64,000 bases of DNA from Chryseobacterium sp. KACC 21268 (lineage in GTDB: Bacteria > Bacteroidota > Bacteroidia > Flavobacteriales > Weeksellaceae): NCBI GenBank assembly GCA_028736075.1, contig CP117875.1:3286001-3350000 (forward strand), read 5' to 3'. A program made the position numbers and the translations under genes. The notes under the pieces are model-generated. The model saw only the letters and a program-made list of their open reading frames with translations, searched no databases and had not been told where the DNA came from. Of this stretch, positions 17,694-26,141 are shown in pieces. How positions within the stretch are numbered: the stretch's first letter is position 1; every line of letters starts with the position of its first letter.

Positions 17694-19175
17694 TTATTTG
17701 GTATTATTTTTCACTTTCATAAAACGAATCAATATCAATCCAATCGCGAAGAAAATCGTCATCGATAAAGCGGCATAACGCATATTGTTGTAATATTCTA
17801 TCAACGTTGCAAAGATGAAAGTTCCTAAAATAATCGCGATTTTTTCCAAGACATCATAAAAACTGAAAAACGTCGTGTTGTCCATAGAATCCTGTGGCAA
17901 CAACTTGGAATAGGTTGACCGAGACATCGCCTGCAAACCGCCCATCACCAAACCAATCACAGCAGCGATTCCGTAGAATTGATATTCTACATTCGGATTT
18001 TCTTTGTTCAAATAATAGGCTGAAAGACAAGCGCCAATCCACAATGCTACGGTGATACTAATGACATTCTTGTTCCCTATTTTCTTCGATAACCAAGAGA
18101 AAAACAAAGCTCCGATAATCGCTTCGATTTGAATTAATAAAAGTGTCATTATCAATTTATCCTGCGCCATATTGATTTCACGCTTTCCAAATAATGTTGC
18201 CATTAGGAAAATCGTCTGCATCCCAACACTGTAGAAAAAGAAACTGGAAAGGAAGAATTTCAGATTTTTATCGGCAAAAAGATGACCGCCAACTTTGAAC
18301 AATTCACGGAAACTTTGTTTGAAAACATCAAAATAAAACCCGAAATTATCTTTCAAAACTTCGAAGAAACCACCTTGTTCTCTATGACTTTTAAAAATAT
18401 TTTTATAATTAAGCAAAACCAAATCTTTCGGCAATTGCTCCTTAACCTGACCAAATTGCGGTAAATGTTTGAAGGTATATTGAGAAAAGCCAAACCACCA
18501 AGCACCAGTCAAAAGGAAACTTACACGCGTGTAAATAGCTGCTTGCTTAGGCGTTTCCGCAAAAACCTGAATCAAAACCAAACAGATAATCACCAAAATC
18601 ACCGAACCCAAATAACCATAAACGTAACCTTTTGCAGAAAGAGAATCCTGCTTGTCCGGCGTTGCAATATCCGGCAAAAAGGAATTGTAGAAAACCAAAC
18701 TTCCCCAGAAACCAACACTCGCCGTAACGCTGAACAACAAGCCCAGCCAAACAGTTCCCATTCCCGTAAACATCGCCAATCCCATACAAGATGTCGCGCC
18801 CAGATAGCAGAAAAACTGAAGGAAAGATTTCTTGTTCCCAATCGTGTCTGCTAACGACGATAAAATCGGGGAAAGCAAAACGACAATCAAAAAGGAAAGC
18901 GTTAGAGAATAGCCATAAACCGTGTCTGGATGGTACTGCTTCCCAAAAATGGTAATCATATGAGGCACCGCAACATCAATCCATTGTTTGGTTTCTGCAA
19001 CATATTCTTTCTTTTCATACGCCGTGGTAAGGATTGCGTAATAAATTGGGAAAATTGTGGACGTGATGACCAAGGAATAAACCGAGTTTGCCCAATCATA
19101 CAACGCCCAAGCGCGCATAATTTTCGGATTATTTTTGATTGAGTTTTCTGGAATTGTTTTTTCTATTTCGGACAT
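17694..19175 (-). CDS. MFS transporter, UMF1/Atg22 type
   Basis: A 493-residue, roughly twelve-helix inner-membrane transporter. The N-terminal MRAWALYDWANSVYSLVI segment is diagnostic of the UMF1/Atg22-like branch of the major facilitator superfamily, and the late motif LVMGGLQAMSRSTYSKLLP also fits. The yeast relatives export amino acids from the vacuole; bacterial substrates are not defined. A longer than usual loop between the first two helices is rich in charged residues. The esterase gene starts eight bases downstream, so the two probably form an operon. Confidence 0.9.
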   Translation of the reverse strand: MSEIEKTIPENSIKNNPKIMRAWALYDWANSVYSLVITSTIFPIYYAILTTAYEKKEYVAETKQWIDVAVPHMITIFGKQYHPDTVYGYSLTLSFLIVVLLSPILSSLADTIGNKKSFLQFFCYLGATSCMGLAMFTGMGTVWLGLLFSVTASVGFWGSLVFYNSFLPDIATPDKQDSLSAKGYVYGYLGSVILVIICLVLIQVFAETPKQAAIYTRVSFLLTGAWWFGFSQYTFKHLPQFGQVKEQLPKDLVLLNYKNIFKSHREQGGFFEVLKDNFGFYFDVFKQSFRELFKVGGHLFADKNLKFFLSSFFFYSVGMQTIFLMATLFGKREINMAQDKLIMTLLLIQIEAIIGALFFSWLSKKIGNKNVISITVALWIGACLSAYYLNKENPNVEYQFYGIAAVIGLVMGGLQAMSRSTYSKLLPQDSMDNTTFFSFYDVLEKIAIILGTFIFATLIEYYNNMRYAALSMTIFFAIGLILIRFMKVKNNTK

Positions 19176-19258
19176 TGGAAATAATTATTTAGACAAAAGT
19201 AAAAAAAGGAATTACAAGTTCACGAAAAAATGCGTTTGTATCAAAAATTTAATAACAA

Positions 19259-19291
19259 AAACCCTTTCAAACTTGAAATCTGAAAGGGTTT
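19259..19291 (-). terminator. Terminator of the thiolase gene
   Basis: AAACCCTTTCA (19259-19269) pairs with TGAAAGGGTTT (19281-19291) around an 11-base loop, 21 bp beyond the stop codon on the minus strand, followed by a T-run on that strand. Confidence 0.8.
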
Positions 19292-19312
19292 AAATTTTAT
19301 TTTAATTAATAA

Positions 19313-20494
19313 CTATTGCAGGTTTTCGATAACTATAGCCGTTGCGCCACCGCCACCGTTGCAAATTGCGGCCGCACCATATTTTCCGTTGTTTTGTTTC
19401 AAAACATTAATCAAAGTGACAATGATTCTTGAACCAGAACTTCCAAGCGGATGACCGATAGAAACTGCGCCACCATTCACATTCACTTTTGAAGCGTCCA
19501 ATCCTAAAACTTTGGTATTCGCCAATCCAACTACTGAAAATGCTTCATTTAATTCAAAGAAATCGATGTCTTCTTTTGTCAAGTTTGCTTTCTTTAGTGC
19601 AATTGGCAAAGCTTTCGAAGGTGCCATTGTGAATCTTTCCGGTTCTACAGCTGCATCAGCGTATGAAATAATTTTCGCCAGAGGTTTCAATCCCAATTCC
19701 TCCATTTTCTCTTTTGACATTAGAATTAAAGCAGATGCGCCGTCATTCAAAGTTGAAGCGTTAGCTGCGGTTACTGTTCCGTTTTCTTTTTGAAAAACTG
19801 TGCCTAATGTTGGGATTTTATCAAACTTAACCGCTTTATATTCTTCATCTTCCGAGAATATAATCGGGTCACCTTTTCTTTGAGGAATCGAAACAGGAAC
19901 AACTTCATCTGCAAATTTTCCAGCTTCCCAAGCCGATGCAGCTCTTTTGTAAGATTGGATTGCAAAAGCATCTTGTTCTTCTCTCGTGATGTCGTTTTCT
20001 TTCGCGCACAGTTCTGCACAAACTCCCATATGCTGCTTGTTGTAGACGTCGGTCAAACCGTCTTTCAAAAGGCCGTCCTGCATTTTGATTTCGCCGAGTT
20101 TCACACCATTTCTTCCATCAATATAATGAGGAACCATCGACATATTTTCCATTCCGCCAGCTACGATGATATCGACGTCGCCAGCTTTTATCGCCTGAGT
20201 TGCCATTGTTACGGCTTTCATTCCCGAAGCACAAACTTTATTAATGGTAGTAGAAGGTGTGTGATTGGATAAACCTGCGCCCAAAGCTACTTGTCTTGCC
20301 GGAGCCTGACCTTCGCCAGCCTGCAAAACATTTCCCATATAGATTTCCTCAACCAAACTCGGGTCCAGTTTGATTTTGTCTAAAGCTCCTTTTACAGCCA
20401 CAGTTCCCAATTGTGTTGCAGGAACCGTCGAAAGACTTCCCATAAAACTTCCCATTGGTGTTCTGACCGCTGATACAATGAATACTTCTTTCAT
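19313..20494 (-). CDS. Acetyl-CoA C-acetyltransferase (thiolase)
   Basis: A 393-residue biosynthetic-type thiolase. The acyl-accepting C88 is in INKVCASGMKAV, the catalytic His348 in GGAVSIGHPLGSSGSR and the second Cys378 in AAAICNGGGG. It condenses two acetyl-CoA to acetoacetyl-CoA or runs in reverse. It fits both the entry to the mevalonate pathway (GHMP kinase at 15851-16777) and acetoacetate breakdown with ScoAB (2205-6208). Direction in the cell cannot be decided from sequence. Single gene bounded by its own terminator. Often named atoB or phaA. Confidence 0.95.
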   Translation of the reverse strand: MKEVFIVSAVRTPMGSFMGSLSTVPATQLGTVAVKGALDKIKLDPSLVEEIYMGNVLQAGEGQAPARQVALGAGLSNHTPSTTINKVCASGMKAVTMATQAIKAGDVDIIVAGGMENMSMVPHYIDGRNGVKLGEIKMQDGLLKDGLTDVYNKQHMGVCAELCAKENDITREEQDAFAIQSYKRAASAWEAGKFADEVVPVSIPQRKGDPIIFSEDEEYKAVKFDKIPTLGTVFQKENGTVTAANASTLNDGASALILMSKEKMEELGLKPLAKIISYADAAVEPERFTMAPSKALPIALKKANLTKEDIDFFELNEAFSVVGLANTKVLGLDASKVNVNGGAVSIGHPLGSSGSRIIVTLINVLKQNNGKYGAAAICNGGGGATAIVIENLQ

Positions 20495-20528
20495 AATATT
20501 TTTAATTTTTTTTGATTTTAATTAATTT

Positions 20529-20650
20529 TTAACACAGGTGCACAAAGTTTTTTTTTAACTACTAAATGTTTTAAGGTCACAAGGTTTGACTTTGTCAAAT
20601 TTCAAAAATCAATTGTGCTCATTGTGCAAATCTTTGTGACTTTGTGGTTT
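20529..20650 (-). repeat. Repeat family 3, copy c, overlapping a coding 3' end
   Basis: Contains TTAACACAGGTGCACAAAG at one end, GTTTTAAGGTCACAAGG inside, and CTTTGTGACTTTGTGGTT (20632-20649) at the other. It covers the last 13 codons of the membrane protein gene ending at 20609. Confidence 0.65.
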
Positions 20651-21034
20651 AATGATACTTTTTCTTGATGCAATTAAAATAACCACTGCGCCCAGAAACT
20701 CGATGAACCATCCCCAAGATAATTTCACGATTCCTGCGAATGTGGATTGCCAAGACTTGAAGGGTAAAAAGCTGAAATAATCTAAAGATTTCAACTTAAT
20801 AGCGACAATTGTAAAAACAAAAAGCGATATCATTAAAAATGACATTATTCTCACCAATTTATTTTTACCAATCAGGATGAAAACCAGCGTCAATAAAGAA
20901 AATCCCCAAAGTACGATGGCGAGTGTATTATCCACTTTCCAATAGTTCCAGTTTCCAACAATTAGGATATGGACCAAGGGCAGAAAACTCCCTGCTACAA
21001 CCAAAAATAATCCGATTAACTGTAAATTTTTCAT
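20609..21034 (-). CDS. Small membrane protein, unknown function
   Basis: A 141-residue protein with four probable transmembrane helices (about 5-28, 37-54, 60-80 and 105-125). No family recognised. The C-terminal tail KPQSHKDLHNEHN is hydrophilic and is encoded entirely within a copy of repeat family 3, so its present end was probably set by insertion of, or extension into, the repeat. Single gene on the minus strand, 114 bp upstream of the thiolase start. Confidence 0.7.
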   Translation of the reverse strand: MKNLQLIGLFLVVAGSFLPLVHILIVGNWNYWKVDNTLAIVLWGFSLLTLVFILIGKNKLVRIMSFLMISLFVFTIVAIKLKSLDYFSFLPFKSWQSTFAGIVKLSWGWFIEFLGAVVILIASRKSIIKPQSHKDLHNEHN

Positions 21035-21177
21035 TCTTAAATCCTCTTTGCCAATGTAAATAAAATTTTAGACTTGCAAAAGTGATGCTGAGATGAAATT
21101 TTGTTTTAATAATATCAAATTAATTATTTTTAATTTTACTCTTAGAAATAATAACCAATTTTAAAGAACTAAAGTTA

Positions 21178-21432
21178 ATGACAGATAAATATTTTTGTCA
21201 CTGTTGTGGCTACAATACTTTAAGCGAATTTCCAAATGGCACTTACGAAATTTGTAAAATATGTTTTTGGGAAGATGATGAATATCAAACAAAAAATCCA
21301 GAAGAAAATTGTAGTCCGAATAATGTTTCATTAATTCAAGCAAGAAAAAATTTTGAAGAATTTGGAGCTTGCGAAAAAAGTATGATTAAAAATGTCAGAA
21401 AGCCTGATAAGTTTGACGTTCGAAAATTATAA
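21178..21432 (+). CDS. Cysteine-rich CPCC-family small protein
   Basis: An 84-residue protein with the pattern of Cys-rich CPCC family proteins: CHCCGYNTL at residues 7-15 followed by EICKICFWEDD (C26, C29). The four cysteines in C-x-C-C plus C-x2-C arrangement probably bind zinc; here the CPCC motif reads CHCC. Such proteins are common beside polymorphic toxin or immunity genes, but none is seen nearby and the role is unknown. The gene is AT-rich and isolated between minus-strand genes, with its own terminator. Confidence 0.8.
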   Translation: MTDKYFCHCCGYNTLSEFPNGTYEICKICFWEDDEYQTKNPEENCSPNNVSLIQARKNFEEFGACEKSMIKNVRKPDKFDVRKL

Positions 21433-21437
21433 ACTCA

Positions 21438-21464
21438 AAAAGCACACTCCTAAAAGTGTGCTTT
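21438..21464 (+). terminator. Terminator after the CPCC gene
   Basis: AAAGCACACT (21438-21447) pairs with AGTGTGCTTT (21455-21464), loop of seven bases, starting six bases past the stop codon. Confidence 0.8.
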
Positions 21465-21503
21465 CGAAAATAATAAAAAAGTGTTCTATGAAAATGTTAT
21501 GTT

Positions 21504-22589
21504 TTAAAAATCAATGTTCGCAATCTCGATTCCGATTTGGATTCCGTTTTTGTTTGGTAAGATGGTTTTGTCATTGAAGATTGGTGTAAAATCTTTCTTA
21601 ATAAATAAAGTTACACCGCCATAACCCAGACTGAATTTTCCTCCGAAAAGAAAAGCATTCACGCCGTCGTCCAAAGTGTAATCATACTTTTTGAAGTTGT
21701 CGTTTTCGTTGTAATATTTCACTTTCACGATGCTTCTTGTGTTGATTCCCGCATAAGCACCTACTCCAACCTTCCACATTTTCTTTCTCACGTCCAGATA
21801 TTGTTTGCCATCATATTCTGTGTATTTTGGATTCAGATACAATTGAAATTCAATTGGTAAAGTCAGGTAGACATTTCTAAGTTTTGAACGTTTCAATCTA
21901 CCTTCTTCGAAATCTTCAAGAAACAATTGTGAATTTTCCTGAACAAAAACCTGCGGACGTTTCGGCATATAAGTGTCTGTTCTGTAAGCCAAACCGTATC
22001 TCAAAACCCACGGGCTCGTGAAACTTCCCAACTGACGGTCTTTTCTGAACTGCACTTCAATGCTGTGAGAATTCCCGATTCTCATTTCGGAATCACTTTC
22101 AAACGGATTGAAACTGCCTTTGTCTTTGGTCAGATTTGCGAAAGCGTAACTAACACTTAATGAGCTTTGATTTATATATTCCTTTGGCGATTTATCTTTC
22201 TTTTTTATCGAAAGAGATAATCCATTTCCTCCAAGAGACAATTCGGCTTGTGAAGCAGTTTTCCCGTTGAAAGGTTTTTCGTAGATGGATTCTTTGACAG
22301 TTTCTTTCGTAATTTCATCCAAATGATTTCTTTCGTTTTCAATTTTTTCATTGATGAGCGTTTCGTACTTTTTAGAAACCGCTTCTTTCTGAGCAATCTG
22401 TTCCGCTTTTGTGATTTTTCCGGAAGAGAAAGCTTCATCGATTTTGTCCGTTTCAGATTTCATATTTGCTTTTTCTATCGATACGATGGAATTGACTTTT
22501 TCCGTGTAGGATTTCATCTGATTATCGAGCGTATTTTGGGCTGTAGCAAAGCTTGAAAGCATTGCCAAAAGTAAAATTTTGAATTTCAT
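21504..22589 (-). CDS. Exported beta-barrel-like protein with coiled-coil N-terminus
   Basis: A 361-residue protein with a signal peptide (1-17, SSFATAQ). A charged helical stretch (about 20-105) likely to form a coiled coil comes next. The C-terminal 220 residues have alternating hydrophobic strands, aromatic girdle residues and a terminal Phe, as in outer-membrane porin-like barrels. It is the third gene of an operon with the ECF sigma factor and the single-pass anti-sigma-like protein, six bases from the latter. By position it is either the target sensed by that system or its output. Family not named. Confidence 0.75.
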   Translation of the reverse strand: MKFKILLLAMLSSFATAQNTLDNQMKSYTEKVNSIVSIEKANMKSETDKIDEAFSSGKITKAEQIAQKEAVSKKYETLINEKIENERNHLDEITKETVKESIYEKPFNGKTASQAELSLGGNGLSLSIKKKDKSPKEYINQSSLSVSYAFANLTKDKGSFNPFESDSEMRIGNSHSIEVQFRKDRQLGSFTSPWVLRYGLAYRTDTYMPKRPQVFVQENSQLFLEDFEEGRLKRSKLRNVYLTLPIEFQLYLNPKYTEYDGKQYLDVRKKMWKVGVGAYAGINTRSIVKVKYYNENDNFKKYDYTLDDGVNAFLFGGKFSLGYGGVTLFIKKDFTPIFNDKTILPNKNGIQIGIEIANIDF

Positions 22590-22595
22590 AATAGT

Positions 22596-23285
22596 TTATT
22601 TAGTTGTTATAGAATCTTTGTCGTAGAGCGTAATTCCGAAGAGTTTGATGCGTTTTGGATTGGGAAAATCCGAATCAACTCTAGGTTTTGAAACATTGAT
22701 TCCCATCGCCGATTTCGGTGTTTCGGTTTTCGCTTTGTCAATTTCCACGCCGAAAAGTAAATCGGAGGAGGAAACATATTTTGGTCGTTCTTTAGGTTTT
22801 TGAATTTCATTCTGAGCCAGTTTTTCTTCCGGCTGAGGAATAGAAATTTCTTCTTTTTTAAGTATGACTTCCTTTTCAGAAACTTGATTTACAGTTTGAT
22901 TTTCCTTTTTAATTTCCTCTGTCATTCTGAGCGGAGTCGAAGGTTTTACATTTTCAACTGCCAATCTTTGATCATCAGTTTCAGAATTAATTTTGATTGG
23001 ATTTAATGTCTCAACTTCATTATTTTCTGATGGTACAATTGGATTTGAATTTTCAGTATGATTAGCAAATTCCTTACTATCCTTAATATCAGATTTATTA
23101 TTAATCATCAAAAAACTTCCACCCAAACCAATCATAAGTAGAATCACAGCCGCATATCTTAACCAAAATATTTTCGGCTTCTCTTCTTTCGCAGGCACTT
23201 GGTCAAGCTTTTCTTCCAATCTATCCCAAAGACCGTCGGAAACGCGCATTTCCTTTTGTTCGTATTTAGATTTCAGATTCTGCAT
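22596..23285 (-). CDS. Single-pass membrane protein, probable anti-sigma factor
   Basis: A 229-residue protein with a cytoplasmic N-terminal region of about 40 residues (MRVSDGLWDRLEEKLDQVP), one transmembrane helix (about 44-64, YAAVILLMIGLGGSFLMI) and a low-complexity Glu/Lys/Pro/Asn-rich periplasmic part. There is no recognisable zinc anti-sigma motif, so the function rests on topology and position. The gene overlaps the 3' end of the ECF sigma gene by 20 nt, the classic arrangement for a sigma/anti-sigma pair. It is followed by a barrel protein. Confidence 0.75.
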   Translation of the reverse strand: MQNLKSKYEQKEMRVSDGLWDRLEEKLDQVPAKEEKPKIFWLRYAAVILLMIGLGGSFLMINNKSDIKDSKEFANHTENSNPIVPSENNEVETLNPIKINSETDDQRLAVENVKPSTPLRMTEEIKKENQTVNQVSEKEVILKKEEISIPQPEEKLAQNEIQKPKERPKYVSSSDLLFGVEIDKAKTETPKSAMGINVSKPRVDSDFPNPKRIKLFGITLYDKDSITTK

Positions 23286-23823
23286 TTTGTTTCGTATTTT
23301 GTTGATTAAAATAATCCGTTAGCCATTTTTTCGCTTTGTTCAGCTGACTTTTGCTAGTTCCTTCTGTGATATTCAGGATTTCTGCGATTTCCTGATGTTT
23401 CTTTTCTTCAAAGACCGAAAGATTAAAAACCAATTTATAACCAATCGGCATTTCCCTAAAAATTACCTCCAAATCGATATCCTGAGAAATCGCATCCACA
23501 TCTTCCGTCTGTTCCGCAATCGAATCCGTAAATTCAGTTTCTGCATACAGAATATGTTTGTTTGTCCTGATAAAACTAATCGCGTCATTCACCACAATTT
23601 TCCTCAGCCAAAACGGAAACGATTCATAGTTTTTACAATCTTCAAGCTTCGTAAACGCTTTGTAGAAAGCATTCATCAACACATCTTCCGCATCATCCCG
23701 ATTATTGATGTAAGAACTCGCCACCGACAACATTTTCCCCGAAAACATCTCGAACAAACTCTTCTGAGCCAGTCGGTCATTTTTCTTTGCTTTGGAAAAG
23801 ATATGTTGTAAATCTCGATTCAT
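23266..23823 (-). CDS. RNA polymerase ECF sigma factor
   Basis: A 185-residue sigma-70 family ECF factor. Region 2 has SYINNRDDAEDVLMNAFYKAF (about 40-60) and FPFWLRKIVVNDAISFIR. Region 4 has VFNLSVFEEKKHQEIAEILNI with the DNA-binding helix GTSKSQLNKAKKWL. The ATG at 23823 is preferred over an upstream TTG at 23850, because it gives MNRDLQHIFSKAK with a purine-rich stretch (AGAAAGAG) in front. It directs transcription of envelope genes and is probably held inactive by the overlapping membrane protein. Confidence 0.92.
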   Translation of the reverse strand: MNRDLQHIFSKAKKNDRLAQKSLFEMFSGKMLSVASSYINNRDDAEDVLMNAFYKAFTKLEDCKNYESFPFWLRKIVVNDAISFIRTNKHILYAETEFTDSIAEQTEDVDAISQDIDLEVIFREMPIGYKLVFNLSVFEEKKHQEIAEILNITEGTSKSQLNKAKKWLTDYFNQQNTKQNAESEI

Positions 23824-23941
23824 TTTCTCTTTCTGACTATAAGACGGCAAAATACCAAAATGGTTGCCTCGGTTTTGAAAACAATTTGAAATTAATTTAC
23901 AAACAACTGACTATCAAATAAATAAATTCAAAATAAAATAT

Positions 23942-24004
23942 CGCAGATTTAGCAAATTTTGCAGATTATCATCAAAAAAATCAGCTCAATCAGTCAAATC
24001 TGCG
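23942..24004 (+). repeat. Dispersed repeat family 2, copy b
   Basis: CGCAGATTT at 23942-23950 is inverted as AAATCTGCG at 23996-24004. The internal ATTTTGCAGATTA matches copy a at 13311-13351. Confidence 0.6.
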
Positions 24005-24019
24005 AGAAAAAAGTATCAA

Positions 24020-24166
24020 TTTGGGCAATTCCCTCGCCCTTCCAAATGCCACCGCTCGGGTCGGGCTATCCGTTGCAATCTTTTTTTCCTCACCCTAAAT
24101 CCCTCTCCAAAAGAGAGGGACTTCCAGCCACAAAAAAAGATTTCCACTACTATCCCTATTGCGGGA
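24020..24166 (+). repeat. Repeat family 1, copy D, with nested palindrome
   Basis: Begins TTTGGGC like copy A, then TCCGTTGCAATCTTTTTTT, and ends with A-run, GATTTCCACT and TATTGCGGG. The interior carries an extra hairpin, TCCCTCTC (24100-24107) with GAGAGGGA (24113-24120), of the CACCCTAAATCCCTCTCC type seen in many bacterial genomes. Copy E shares the TCCGTTGCAATC arm. Confidence 0.75.
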
Positions 24167-24239
24167 TTCGTCTTCAATTGAAATTTTCTACAAAAATCAA
24201 ATTTTTAAATTATTTCCATTTAACGAAGTTAGAACGTAG

Positions 24240-24290
24240 TGCCTTAAAACATAAAGTAGCAAAAATAGCCTCTGTGCCTTTGTGTTTAAT
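24240..24290 (-). repeat. Repeat family 3, copy d (degenerate)
   Basis: GTGCCTTAAAAC (24240-24251) and CTCTGTGCCTTTGTGTTTAA (24271-24290). The reverse complement gives TTAAACACAAAGGCACAGAG and GTTTTAAGGCAC, matching copies a and c. Confidence 0.55.
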
Positions 24291-24333
24291 TTGTAAGTCT
24301 ATCATTATTTCCCAACATTCATCAATTTCTTCT

Positions 24334-24341
24334 TATTTTTG
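24334..24341 (+). promoter_or_regulatory. -7 promoter element for prfB
   Basis: TATTTTTG followed by C matches TAnnTTTG and lies 17 bases before the GTG start at 24359. Confidence 0.5.
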
Positions 24342-24358
24342 CAAAAATTAAAACAAAC

Positions 24359-25471
24359 GTGGTAAACACAGACCAAATAAAAGATATCCAATCCAGAATA
24401 GAAGACCTGCACAAGTTCCTCCAAATCGAGAAGAAAAAAATCGAAATTTCCAACGACGACGAGAAAACCGCAGCACCAGAATTCTGGAACAACTCCAAAG
24501 AAGCTGAAGTGTTTCTGAAACAACTCCGTTCCAAGAAAAAATGGGTAGAGGGTTATGACGATATCAAAACAGAATTTGAAGACCTTCAGGTTCTATTAGA
24601 ATTTGCAAAAGAGGACCCAGATTCTGAAAAAGAACTGGATGAGTCTTTCCCAAAATTAGTTGAAAAAGTCGAAAATTTGGAATTCAAAAATATGCTTTCC
24701 AACGAAGGGGACGAACTTTCAGCCGTTCTTCAAATCACAGCCGGAGCTGGCGGAACAGAATCTTGCGACTGGGCAAGTATGCTGATGCGGATGTACACAA
24801 TGTGGGCCGACAAGCAGGGCTACAAACTCCGCGAACTCAACTTCCAAGAAGGCGATGTTGCAGGAATCAAAACTGTAACGATAGAAATCGACGGCGAGTT
24901 TGCTTTCGGATATTTGAAAGGTGAAAATGGTGTTCACAGATTGGTGAGAATTTCGCCTTTTGATAGTAATGCCAAACGTCATACGAGTTTCGTTTCCGTT
25001 TATGTTTATCCTTTGGTGGACGATACGATTGAGATTAATATCAACCCAGCCGACATCAGTTTTGAAACGATGCGAAGTTCAGGCGCTGGTGGACAAAACG
25101 TAAACAAGGTGGAAACCGCCGTTCGTCTTCTTCACGCACCAACTGGAATTATTATTGAAAACTCAGAATCGCGTTCTCAGCTTCAAAATAAGGAAAAGGC
25201 AATGCAACTCCTGAAATCCCGACTTTATCAAATCGAACTTGATGAACGCCTGAAAGCCAGAAACGAAATCGAAGCCGGAAAAATGAAAATCGAATGGGGT
25301 TCTCAAATCCGGAATTATGTAATGCAACCTTATAAATTGGTGAAAGATGTCCGCTCCGGACACGAAACTTCCGATGTAGACAGTGTGATGAACGGAAATA
25401 TCACGCCTTTCCTGAAAGCTTATCTAATGAATGAAGGGCAAGCTGGAAGCGGGGAAATGGATGAGTTGTAA
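24359..25471 (+). CDS. prfB: Peptide chain release factor 2
   Basis: The 370-residue class I release factor recognises UGA and UAA stop codons. The RF2 tripeptide SPF is at 199-201 ([15 protein letters not shown]) and the peptidyl-hydrolysis GGQ at 244-246 ([17 protein letters not shown]). The start is GTG, and the frame is open through the N-terminal helix ([16 protein letters not shown]), where most prfB genes have an in-frame UGA and a +1 shift. Here no shift is needed. A TATTTTTG element lies just upstream. Confidence 0.95.
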   Translation: MVNTDQIKDIQSRIEDLHKFLQIEKKKIEISNDDEKTAAPEFWNNSKEAEVFLKQLRSKKKWVEGYDDIKTEFEDLQVLLEFAKEDPDSEKELDESFPKLVEKVENLEFKNMLSNEGDELSAVLQITAGAGGTESCDWASMLMRMYTMWADKQGYKLRELNFQEGDVAGIKTVTIEIDGEFAFGYLKGENGVHRLVRISPFDSNAKRHTSFVSVYVYPLVDDTIEININPADISFETMRSSGAGGQNVNKVETAVRLLHAPTGIIIENSESRSQLQNKEKAMQLLKSRLYQIELDERLKARNEIEAGKMKIEWGSQIRNYVMQPYKLVKDVRSGHETSDVDSVMNGNITPFLKAYLMNEGQAGSGEMDEL

Positions 25472-25491
25472 ATTCTTATTATTTAAATTTT

Positions 25492-26098
<607 letters not shown>

Positions 26099-26111
26099 TA
26101 AAAACATAAAA

Positions 26112-26137
26112 AAAGCCTCAGAAAATTCTGAGGCTTT
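26112..26137. terminator. Bidirectional terminator
   Basis: AAAGCCTCAGAA (26112-26123) pairs with TTCTGAGGCTTT (26126-26137), loop of two bases, between the convergent orphan nuclease-like gene and the E2 gene. Confidence 0.85.
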
Positions 26138-26141
26138 GATT

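Larger units (their letters stand above)
23824..24358. other. Gene-free spacer, a repeat island between the ECF operon and prfB
   Basis: A 535-bp spacer between divergent genes, filled with family 2 (23942-24004), family 1 copy D with a nested palindrome (24020-24166) and family 3 copy d (24240-24290). Then comes a TATTTTTG element (24334-24341) for prfB. No coding region supported. Confidence 0.7.

Noticed and set aside
21237-21256. TGGCACTTACG as a second sigma-54 box
   Set aside because: It lies inside the CPCC coding region and lacks TTGC at the required spacing.
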